From positions 27,048,556-27,112,555 of the forward strand of contig NC_067205.1 of the NCBI RefSeq assembly GCF_026262505.1: a DNA stretch of 64,000 bases. Reading direction: 5' to 3'. This DNA comes from Trichomonas vaginalis G3. Lineage: Eukaryota; Parabasalia; Trichomonadida; Trichomonadidae. Of this stretch, positions 17,269-24,455 are shown in pieces. The notes beneath the pieces were generated by a model. That model was not told the DNA's origin, did no database searches, and was given only the letters and a program-made list of their open reading frames with translations. Numbering within the stretch: the stretch's first letter is position 1; every line of letters starts with the position of its first letter. Both the position numbers and the translations under genes were made by a program.

Positions 17269-18207
17269 TTATAAGCGTTTTACATGGTAAACATTGTGAA
17301 TTCGTGAAATTCTAAACAATTTCGTAGCTTCTATTTCTTCTGTCAGTATGTCAAAAGTTTTCACAATATTGAATGTATCTTTATACTTCTTCTTGACATC
17401 AGATAATAGGAAATCGTCAGCAGTTGGATAGTTTTTGTTCAGAAATTCTAACATGTCCATTTTATTTTCTGCTGGTTTCTCTATCTCTTTCTTTAAGTCA
17501 GCATAGTCGTTTCGCATCCTTTCTATCTCTTTTACTGAATAGTTATATTTCCTAATTGCTGCTTTACATTTTGAACATTGTGGGTTCATTTTTGCGTTAT
17601 ACATTGAAATAAAACCAGCTAGAACAACTAAGGCGTCAATGGTTTTCTTTAACTCCGAATATGTAGGTCTGATTTGTTCGTTCCATACCTTATTTCTTTT
17701 ATCTTTATCTCTTATCTGCCATACACATTCAGCAACTAATGAAACAAAGTTGTCGTAGGTCTTAAATTCTTCAGATTTATATATGTCAGAAACATTCTTA
17801 TATACCATATCGCAGTCTTTGTCCATGACTTTATGGTTGCAATGAAATCCAAGGAACTCATAGTTAACTTTACGTATGAACTTCTTTATTTCTACTGAGT
17901 CAGTTGTTTTTACTTCTATTTCATCGAATTCAGGAATAGTGAGCTTTTGTTGTTGGATTTCAGGCAATTTAGGTAGATGTTCCACCAGGTCCTGCATGTC
18001 ATAAAGATACTGTTCATTTGTTTCATCTTTCGCACTACAGTCTAAATTACTTGTTAAAAGTTCCTGCTTTATTCTTTGTATTTCTGTCTCAAAAGTATAT
18101 GAAGAAGGAATGAAGCTTTTCATCTCAACTAACATAGATGTTGGATTCATAACTAAAGAGTTTGGTGAAGTTGTTGTTTGAATTGTTGTTGTGCCGATTG
18201 TTGACAT
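17269..18207 (-). CDS. Unrecognised element protein beside KilA-N gene, 312 aa
   Basis: ATG at 18,207 (MSTIGTTTIQTTTS) is preferred over an upstream TTG because it follows the shared leader. Mostly alpha-helical and charged; a CSKCKAAIRKYNYSVKEIER segment near residue 215 and earlier HCNHK and DKDC suggest a possible small metal-binding part. The start MSTIGTTTIQTT resembles MSTTENTTTVIV of the KilA-N protein, and both share an upstream leader, so the two genes may be distant duplicates or co-regulated. Its 3' end was copied into the tandem repeat downstream. Confidence 0.6.
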   Translation of the reverse strand: MSTIGTTTIQTTTSPNSLVMNPTSMLVEMKSFIPSSYTFETEIQRIKQELLTSNLDCSAKDETNEQYLYDMQDLVEHLPKLPEIQQQKLTIPEFDEIEVKTTDSVEIKKFIRKVNYEFLGFHCNHKVMDKDCDMVYKNVSDIYKSEEFKTYDNFVSLVAECVWQIRDKDKRNKVWNEQIRPTYSELKKTIDALVVLAGFISMYNAKMNPQCSKCKAAIRKYNYSVKEIERMRNDYADLKKEIEKPAENKMDMLEFLNKNYPTADDFLLSDVKKKYKDTFNIVKTFDILTEEIEATKLFRISRIHNVYHVKRL

Positions 18208-18290
18208 TTCTGTTCTTTTATACAAAATAAAAAAATAAATAAAAATAAAACTAACTTTATTTTTTCTATCTTAAGGAAATTCATGAAAAT
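18208..18290 (-). promoter_or_regulatory. Shared leader copy 2
   Basis: Reads on minus TCATGAATTTTCATGAATTT, then CCTTAAGATAGAAAAAATAA, AGTTAG, a T-rich run and GTATAAAAGAACAGAA before the ATG at 18,207. It closely matches the leader of the KilA-N gene and of the 18,482 gene. Confidence 0.6.
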
Positions 18291-18295
18291 TCATG

Positions 18296-18352
18296 AGGGT
18301 AGAAATCGGGTTAGATATCGGGTTAGATCTAACCATCTACCCTAAACATTAT
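18296..18352. promoter_or_regulatory. Nested GGTTAGATCTAACC hairpin
   Basis: GGGTAGA ... GGTTAGATCTAACC ... TCTACCC forms nested inverted repeats; the core palindrome is 18,321-18,334. On the minus strand it begins immediately after the stop of the 46-aa gene (18,342) and precedes the leader of the next gene, so it may act as a 3'-end signal, an operator, or both. Confidence 0.55.
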
Positions 18353-18482
18353 TTTTGCTGAATTCAGCAACAAAATGAACGAGGTCAGGATTTCTTGTCA
18401 AAATTTTCTGAGTAGAAGCAATTCTAACCACTTTGGTGTCATTGTCTATCTTTCTAACTGTTTCAAACTCAACCTTTAACAT
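18342..18482 (-). CDS. Small protein, 46 aa
   Basis: Begins MLKVEFETVRKIDNDTKVVR and ends AEFSKNNV. It has the complete shared leader upstream (18,483-18,570) and the palindromic 3' element directly after its stop, which supports it as a real gene despite its size. Fragments like its 3' end (GCTGAATTCGGCAAAAAT) recur in the tandem repeat at 16.9-17.25 kb. Family not recognised. Confidence 0.45.
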   Translation of the reverse strand: MLKVEFETVRKIDNDTKVVRIASTQKILTRNPDLVHFVAEFSKNNV

Positions 18483-18575
18483 TACTGTTCTTACATACAA
18501 AATAAAAAAATATTTGATAAAAAACTAACGTTATTTTTCTATCATTAAGAGATTCCGTATGAAAATTCAAGAGGG
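18483..18575 (-). promoter_or_regulatory. Shared leader copy 3
   Basis: On minus: TCATACGGAATCTCTTAATG, then ATAGAAAAATAACGTTAG, then T-rich DNA with TTTTTTTATTTTGTATG and AAGAACAGTA before the ATG at 18,482. It is more diverged than copies 1 and 2 in the distal part. Confidence 0.5.
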
Positions 18576-18797
18576 TGAAAAAACAGGTGAAAAAAGCGGT
18601 GAAATCTCACCTCTTCACCTAAATTATATTTTTTGGTCCGGGAACAACTTTCTCAGTAAACCTTAACGTTTAACTTCACTTTTTTATGTTTTTGTGTGAA
18701 AGTGCCAAAAATAAATTGTTTTCATGAGTTTTCTACGATGTTAGAAATGAGGGTAGATATCGGGTTAGATCTAACCATCTACCCTAAACATTATTTT
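18574..18797. promoter_or_regulatory. Two palindromic elements downstream of 18,798 gene
   Basis: GGTGAAATCTCACC (18,599-18,612, one mismatch from a palindrome, with GGTGAAAAAA repeats) and GGTTAGATCTAACC (18,763-18,776, nested in GGGTAGATATC...GATTAGA-like inverted arms). The second begins within about 4 bases of the stop codon of the minus-strand gene at 18,798, as it does for the 18,342 gene. Nothing coding was seen in this spacer. Confidence 0.5.
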
Positions 18798-19658
18798 TCA
18801 ATACTTTTTCAGCACTTTTCCGTAGTTATATATGAAAGACAATTCGAGATAAAAGTCATAGTACAATGGAATAATATATTGCACACCATTTGTTGTGAAC
18901 CAAACTTGAAAGTCAGAGAAACTGTTACTAGGTGGTTCGTAGAATTTAGAAGCAAAGTCATAAAAGTCCTTACCAATACATAGAAAACTATTGTTGCTTG
19001 AACTGAAACTTGCATGACACATAACATTTTGAAGGTCAAACACGTTTCTATAAACCATCAAATCTGCTGGTGGAAGTATAAATTTAAATGGACCATCTGG
19101 TGGTAATGGTTCGTTCTGGTTTAGTAACCGAAGAAATTGTGCCCAAGAACGTTTGTCTACTTCCCAAAATAAAAACTCTGTACCTCTTGGAGGGTTAATT
19201 TCAATCTTTTGAAATGAAACGGCGGAGTTCATCTTGTCATATTCTAGTTTCAGATAGTATGTTCCATTTAGTAAAGAGTCGTATTTTTCTTGAAATTCCC
19301 AATAATATTTGTTCATTTGAGTTTGAAAGTCATTTAGAGTTTTTTCAAGACTTTCGTCTGAACGAATTGTAAAGATTTTTATTTCGTCAAATTTGTCTAT
19401 TAGACCATCAGGACCTTTATACTGCCCATGAAAATATACTGCGAACATAAATGCGTTAGTTCTATTTGAAAACAAAACTCTTCTAAATCCTATTGCCTTT
19501 GCATCTGAAGGACTTTGAAGCCAACGAATTGGATAGTCAAACCTGTATGCTCGGGATGAAATTTCTTCATATGAAATAGTCCTACCAGCATTTGTATAGA
19601 TATAGTCTAACGGTTTTGTATCTGCTACTTTTGTTCTTTGTTTTTCAACCTGAAGCAT
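18798..19658 (-). CDS. Minor capsid candidate A (paralogue of 26,144 gene)
   Basis: 286 aa. Strong colinear similarity to the protein at 26,144-26,992: TKPLD near the start, YRFDYP[IL]RWL..PS..KAIGFRR, CHASFS...NSFLC, and a C-terminal SDFQVWFTT.G...IIPLY followed by FYLELSFIYNY. Beta-rich throughout. Each copy has its own regulatory setting and opposite strand. The PxxW...KAIGF block also resembles the 3,835 gene. A single-jelly-roll penton or vertex protein is my best guess; a receptor-binding or spike role is possible. Function is inferred from context only. Confidence 0.6.
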   Translation of the reverse strand: MLQVEKQRTKVADTKPLDYIYTNAGRTISYEEISSRAYRFDYPIRWLQSPSDAKAIGFRRVLFSNRTNAFMFAVYFHGQYKGPDGLIDKFDEIKIFTIRSDESLEKTLNDFQTQMNKYYWEFQEKYDSLLNGTYYLKLEYDKMNSAVSFQKIEINPPRGTEFLFWEVDKRSWAQFLRLLNQNEPLPPDGPFKFILPPADLMVYRNVFDLQNVMCHASFSSSNNSFLCIGKDFYDFASKFYEPPSNSFSDFQVWFTTNGVQYIIPLYYDFYLELSFIYNYGKVLKKY

Positions 19659-19683
19659 TTAATATATGTAAAAATATATTGTT

Positions 19684-20075
19684 TTAAAATGGTATGCCAT
19701 AGTCTGTAATTTCAATTGTTTCATCTTCTAGTTCGTCGACAAATTCGAATACAATATCTCCAAATTTGCCTTTGTTCTTATTGTTTTCAGAACGAGTGAC
19801 CCAACGTAAGTTTTCAAGTCTATTGTCGTTTCTTATATGGTTTATATGGTCTACAAAAGGTAAATTGTTAGGATCCAGTATAAAATGAGTTGCAATGACA
19901 ACATGTTTAAGATAGTGTTTTCCACCCATCTTCATAATAGCATATCCGTCATTTCGCTTAAAACTCTTTTTGTCTTTTTGTTTCTGACTTCAAATGACTC
20001 ACAACAGTGAATTTCATATTTCTCATCTAACAAATAAGTTTCCCAACGGTCTTCTCCAACAAACTCAGCGTACAT
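19684..20075 (-). CDS. NUMOD4-HNH homing-type endonuclease (one frameshift)
   Basis: Two frames join near 19,947 (apparent single missing base) to give ~130 aa. The N-terminal part resembles NUMOD4 (W..Y..DEKYEIHCCESFEVR), and the C-terminal part is a classic HNH_3: PFVDHINHIRNDNRLENLRW then VTRSENN, with the H-N-N residues present. Such genes are common homing or selfish nucleases in phages and large DNA viruses. It sits between the minor-capsid candidate and PolB2. If the frameshift is an assembly error the nuclease could be active. Confidence 0.8.
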
Positions 20076-20120
20076 TTCAAATAAAATAAAAAAAATGTCA
20101 CTTTTTTTAAAATAAATTTT

Positions 20121-22274
20121 TTACTTCATGCAATGTTTTATTTCTGTGCCGTCTTCAAGTATGCCCCAATAATTACGCTTGGAGAGGACATGAACTTCGG
20201 AAAATACCTTATCTAGCTTAAAACAGCCCATCTTTTCACCGACCATACCCATTTCAATGAGTTTGTTGTATCCTTCTTCGTTCGTCATGAGTGCGTCAAT
20301 GTTCTCATAGTAAACCTTGACTTTGGATTTGACTTCGGAGAAGAATTTGTTGTAGTTGTCAAGGACTGCCTTTGCGAACTGAGGGTAAGACCAATGTTCG
20401 ACAATAGGTTTTAATGTGGTTACTAAGCCACTTTGACCTTGAGTGAATTCGTACTTCAAAACAAAAGGAGAAAACCTTTCAACAAAGTTGTCGACCTTCT
20501 CATAATGTTTACTCTTCATCTCTTGAGGTTTCTTAATGGAATATCCCCATGTCGAATTCATAAGCAATTTGAGTGTCATTGCAAGTTTGGGGTTTGAAGC
20601 TTTCCTAATATCATACAGTTGTTGTATGACTTTTCCAACTGTATAGTTCCTTCCCGGGAACTCACCATCTTCGTTTGGAATTCCAGTCGGAATATATTGG
20701 ACAAACCTCATGTACGCAGCGTTAAGGTCGACATAGTATATCTTTTCATCTGAGTCGAACTTGTCGCAACCAATTGGTCCAGTTTGTGGAAATTCAAGTG
20801 AGTCTCTTATCTTCTGCGAAACTTCTCCTGTTATCTCATAAACATCGTCGAAGCAACCTGTTTCATATAAAACCTTCTGACATAACTCAGATGCTCTCCA
20901 ATACAATTTGACGTCAATTGGATGTCTCAATGGAAGTTTGTTTATAGCATCTTGAAGTTCTTGCAACCTCATTGGAAGTTCTTCTGGTTCAGGTTGGTAT
21001 CCGAACAAACCAACTCCTTGTGGAACTGTGTACTTCTTTTGTACTAGAACTTTGTCTGGAACAACTTTTGGTCTTGCTAACAGTGAAAAGTTTGTTTCGT
21101 CTTTTGGTACAAAAGTTTCTGTCAGCTTGTCATCTGGAATTGGTTCCAACAAACCTTTCTCGAAAAGAATGTTTACAGCTCTGACAATGTTGCACTTGCC
21201 TTTTCCGAACAATGGGTTTGAAAGACTTTCGTTCAACATGAAGTGGTTGTGGACAATTACAATCTTCAACCATGGCAAGTCTTTGTCAACAACATAGTCG
21301 TCATGTGAAGAACCTTTAGCTGTAGGTATGTTGACTCGGATATTGACATTTGCCAACGGTGCAATTTTTGCCAATTGACCTCTGAGAATGTACCTTGTCT
21401 TCACACATGACTCAAGATACTTCATCTTCTCATCTGTAACAAGACCAGAGTTCCTGAGACATGTAAGAATACAAGGTTCATTGACAATTGTTTCAATTGA
21501 ATTGTAAATTCCATACCTTGTCAAGTCAATGTCAGACTTATTTATGAACGGGAAGTATCCAGCATGTTGTCTGACTGCTTGAGGGTTAGGTTGGTACCAT
21601 TCGAACTTGACACTTGCAATTCCTTCAATTGCATTCAAAATGTCTGAGTCGGAGTCAACCATTTGTTCTCTCTTTGTAGTCTTGAAAGCGTCAAGAAGTT
21701 GTGCGGCTGTTTGTTCATTGCCATGTGCATAGTAAATGTGACCATCCAAATCTGTTATGGTCAATCTGAGATTGTGTCCTTTCTTATTTCCGTCTTGAAT
21801 TGCAGCAAGTACACCCATGAAGCCTTCTTTGTTCTTTCCTTCGTCAAAGTTTACTGTAAAGGTTCGACCAGATGTAATTTGACTTCTAACTTCACGATAC
21901 TTTTCATATGCATATCTTGTTCTTTCCATGGGAGCATGTGCGTCTTCACCTTTTCCTTTTTTCCTTCTCAAAGGATGCAATTGTTCGTCATGTTTCCAAT
22001 AGAATCTGGCAAAGCCGTCCTGTCCTTCAACTTGAGGTTCACTAACATCGAAAGGCATGTCCATAAGACGTTCTTCTTCTAACCTCTCTAGTCTGTTTGG
22101 ATAATTGGCACGTGCTGTTTCCAAATCCATTTCGTAGCGAAGACCAGACAATTTGTCATAGACTTTTATGGATCTTCCCTTCCTATATTTAAACTTCTTC
22201 GAAACTCTCCAACCATATCTTTGCAACTCTGCTTTTATTCTAGCAGACTTTCTATCCATTCTATATGGGGGCAT
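20121..22274 (-). CDS. Second PolB-like protein without exonuclease domain
   Basis: 717 aa, one intact frame. Polymerase signatures are at the C-terminal end: motif A YYVDLNAAYMRFVQYIP (~residue 515), motif B LKLLMNSTWGYSIKKP (~590) and a motif C position VYYENIDALMT, where the usual D-T-D reads N-I-D, keeping the second Asp. No ExoI-III motifs are present. An upstream block VIVHNHFMLNESL matches LLVEDHYMLNERL of PolB1, so the two are homologous over the N-terminal domain as well. It may be an accessory, bypass or terminal-protein-linked polymerase, or an inactive paralogue. The start ATG follows TTTTTTTATTTTTATAAAA. Confidence 0.75.
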   Translation of the reverse strand: MPPYRMDRKSARIKAELQRYGWRVSKKFKYRKGRSIKVYDKLSGLRYEMDLETARANYPNRLERLEEERLMDMPFDVSEPQVEGQDGFARFYWKHDEQLHPLRRKKGKGEDAHAPMERTRYAYEKYREVRSQITSGRTFTVNFDEGKNKEGFMGVLAAIQDGNKKGHNLRLTITDLDGHIYYAHGNEQTAAQLLDAFKTTKREQMVDSDSDILNAIEGIASVKFEWYQPNPQAVRQHAGYFPFINKSDIDLTRYGIYNSIETIVNEPCILTCLRNSGLVTDEKMKYLESCVKTRYILRGQLAKIAPLANVNIRVNIPTAKGSSHDDYVVDKDLPWLKIVIVHNHFMLNESLSNPLFGKGKCNIVRAVNILFEKGLLEPIPDDKLTETFVPKDETNFSLLARPKVVPDKVLVQKKYTVPQGVGLFGYQPEPEELPMRLQELQDAINKLPLRHPIDVKLYWRASELCQKVLYETGCFDDVYEITGEVSQKIRDSLEFPQTGPIGCDKFDSDEKIYYVDLNAAYMRFVQYIPTGIPNEDGEFPGRNYTVGKVIQQLYDIRKASNPKLAMTLKLLMNSTWGYSIKKPQEMKSKHYEKVDNFVERFSPFVLKYEFTQGQSGLVTTLKPIVEHWSYPQFAKAVLDNYNKFFSEVKSKVKVYYENIDALMTNEEGYNKLIEMGMVGEKMGCFKLDKVFSEVHVLSKRNYWGILEDGTEIKHCMK

Positions 22275-22306
22275 TTTTATAAAAATAAAAAAATATATTT
22301 TTTTCT

Positions 22307-22645
22307 TTACTTAACATAACCGCCTGCTGCCATAAGTCTTTGACGCCAACCCATACCAGCTAATGAAGGTTGACTTGGTTTAGTTTGGAAACTAAACTTT
22401 GGTTTTGGTTTATCTTCAGTTTTTGGTTTTTCTTCTTCTATCGGTTTTTCGTCACTTTTCGGTTCCTCTGACTTTACTTCACTTGCAGGAACAGTTGTGT
22501 CGTCAACATCTTCATAAATATCATATGCCATTTGTTTTTGTTTTCCTTTCAACTTTTTGTGTTTGTTGTAAAGTTTAGAATATTTCGACTCTAAGTCAAT
22601 GAGATGTTCTATAATGAACTTTTCAGTGAATATAAACTTTTCCAT
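22307..22645 (-). CDS. Coiled-coil/Lys-Glu-rich protein, 112 aa
   Basis: The N-terminal ~50 residues are helical (EHLIDLESKYSKLYNKHKKL), the middle is a low-complexity Glu/Lys/Pro region (KPIEEEKPKTEDKPKPK), and the C-terminus is GMGWRQRLMAAGGYVK. Gly-Gly near the end recalls maturation protease sites in DNA virus precursors, but no protease is seen in the window. Located 32 bp upstream (5') of PolB2 on the same strand. Confidence 0.6.
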   Translation of the reverse strand: MEKFIFTEKFIIEHLIDLESKYSKLYNKHKKLKGKQKQMAYDIYEDVDDTTVPASEVKSEEPKSDEKPIEEEKPKTEDKPKPKFSFQTKPSQPSLAGMGWRQRLMAAGGYVK

Positions 22646-22783
22646 CTGTTGTCTCGAAAGCTCCTTCAGACTTCAATATTTTATTTGTGAGAGTCTGTTT
22701 CTTTTTTGAGATACTAGCCGTTCCATTTCTATGAAAATGACTTTATAGTGTAGAGTTTGTATTTCCAGACCTGGCACTTTCTA

Positions 22784-22888
22784 TTATTGAATTTTCTCTT
22801 CATCTGTAAGTTCTTTGACAGGTTTTGACAATGGTTCTGAACTTTTTGTTTGTGGTGTCAAATCTACGGTTTCAACTTCTTCGGTCAT
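22784..22888 (-). CDS. Tiny acidic protein, 34 aa
   Basis: MTEEVETVDLTPQTKSSEPL and onward to stop at 22,784. Its ATG follows TTTTTTACTGAGATGAA, nearly the same string as before the 23,060 start, which argues for a real small gene. Confidence 0.35.
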   Translation of the reverse strand: MTEEVETVDLTPQTKSSEPLSKPVKELTDEEKIQ

Positions 22889-22907
22889 TTCATCTCAGTA
22901 AAAAATT

Positions 22908-23060
22908 TTAGTTTGGTTTGTTTTCAACTGGTTGTTGAGGTTTTTGAAGTCGGTCTAAAACTTCCTGAGGTATAGGAAGAACTTTACAAACACGTGGTTT
23001 AAATGCTGGAAGCCGACAAATCCATCTTGAACTCATTTGTCTCAATGCTGCATTGTTCAT
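22908..23060 (-). CDS. Small basic protein, 50 aa
   Basis: MNNAALRQMSSRWICRLPAF then KPRVCKVLPIPQEVLDRLQK. The ATG follows TTTTTATTGAGATGAA, matching the start context of the neighbouring 34-aa gene. Basic, Cys-containing, unrecognised. Confidence 0.4.
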   Translation of the reverse strand: MNNAALRQMSSRWICRLPAFKPRVCKVLPIPQEVLDRLQKPQQPVENKPN

Positions 23061-23119
23061 TTCATCTCAATAAAAAGCTTTACATTCCCCACGTTTGAGG
23101 CGTTGAGGTTGGTTATTGT

Positions 23120-23479
23120 TTACCCATTGTTTGCATGGTTATATCCTCTGTTAAAGAATCTTTCACCTTGGTCCATATAATTTCCTGCTTGGTTATAGTA
23201 TTCATTTGCTTTGTTATAATAATTTCCTGCTTGTCTTCCTACATTGTCCATCCATCCTTGAACTTTTCCTCTTGTTTCAGGATTTGGAATAAGATTTGTT
23301 GCATCTCGTGCTACATCCCAACCTTTCTGTACAGTTTGTATAATAGGTTGTGCTTTCTCTTTAAGTATACCTAATGTACTCAAAATCTTCCTTCCAACTC
23401 CAAATACACCTCTGGCTATTGTTCCCACTGCGGGTAAAAATATGGATGCAACTCCTGCTAATGCACCAAATAAACCCAT
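23120..23479 (-). CDS. Amphipathic N-myristoylation-type virion protein candidate
   Basis: 119 aa. Starts MGLFGALAGVASIFLPAVG, a glycine-2 hydrophobic helix that could be N-myristoylated and insert into membranes. The C-terminal half has Asn/Tyr/Gln-rich degenerate repeats (YYNKANEYYNQAGNYMDQG). Like the 70-aa protein at 27,027 it fits a small membrane-lytic or cement protein, in the manner of adenovirus pVI, but that is analogy. Its start is 17 bp from the divergent integrase start. Confidence 0.6.
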   Translation of the reverse strand: MGLFGALAGVASIFLPAVGTIARGVFGVGRKILSTLGILKEKAQPIIQTVQKGWDVARDATNLIPNPETRGKVQGWMDNVGRQAGNYYNKANEYYNQAGNYMDQGERFFNRGYNHANNG

Positions 23480-23496
23480 TTCTTACAGGGTAAAAA
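23480..23496. promoter_or_regulatory. 17-bp bidirectional promoter
   Basis: TTCTTACAGGGTAAAAA separates the divergent ATGs of the 23,120-23,479 gene and the integrase. On both sides a T-rich/A-rich tract directly abuts the start codon. Confidence 0.5.
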
Positions 23497-24455
23497 ATGA
23501 CGAATCCAAACAAGGACCCCTATGTTTCTAAAGCGACAAAGAAAGCACTCATGATAAAAATCTTTAGTTCAACACCAAATGCTTGGTTTATGGATATCTT
23601 GGAAAACATTCCGAGAGTTAGAACAGATGGACCACCATACTGGTTAATATTTGTTGTCAAAACACAAGATACTGTGAAGCCATACCATTATGGTCCAAAA
23701 ATATTTTAGATGTGAAAACTGCTTTGACAATATTCGTTGACAAATACCATCCAACAAAACTAACATCTGACTGTGAAAGTTCTTTCAAATCAGATGATGT
23801 AAAAAACTATCTGCGTTCAAAAAATGTAAACCAATATTTCATTGTCGACCAAAACCATTCTGCTCTTGGTGTCATTGACGGATGTATAAAAATGTTAAGA
23901 GACTTAAACCAACCACAAGGTGGTGAAGCAAATGAAATGTCATATGACGACAAATATAGACACTTCTCCATGGCAAAGATGAGACAAGTTTTAAATATTT
24001 ACAATAACCGTAAACAAAAAGGTTTGGGAAACCACTCCCCCGAAGAAATGAAAAACAACCCTGACTTAGAGAAAGACTATATATTTAATAATTTAGTCAA
24101 AAAAGACAAACAAGAAAGAATGCCGGGCTTCAAACTTCAGAAAGGTGACAAAGTAAAAATAGAAATACCCAAACGCGACCCATATGAAAATACTATTGAC
24201 TATGACAACAATGGGAACCCGACAGGTACTCACATTCGTGTTCGTAAAAATAGAAGAAAGTATACAAGAGAATATTATGAAGTTTTAGGCAAACATGGCA
24301 AAATGTACACACTGCAAGCAGAAGATAAAACTACTATTGTCAGACCTCGTTTCAAACTTGTCAAAGTTCAAGGTGGTATACTTTCAAAGACAGTTCCTAA
24401 CAAATATAAGACAACTCCAGACGAATATGCTAAAGAAGTTGAAAATGACGACTAA
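23497..24455 (+). CDS. int: Retroviral-type (rve) integrase (one frameshift)
   Basis: Inserts the element into host DNA. Two frames (23,497-23,709 and 23,712-24,455) join in the A5 run near 23,697 if one A is restored, giving ~318 aa. Core acidic residues: first Asp in FMDILEN, second in LTSDCESSF; 35 residues later the place of the usual Glu holds Asp in LGVIDGCIKML. The C-terminal part (KGDKVKIEIP..., YYEVLGKHGKMYTLQ) looks like an SH3-like DNA-binding domain. No HHCC zinc motif at the N-terminus. Its stop overlaps the convergent tail-fibre stop by 4 bases. Confidence 0.85.
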
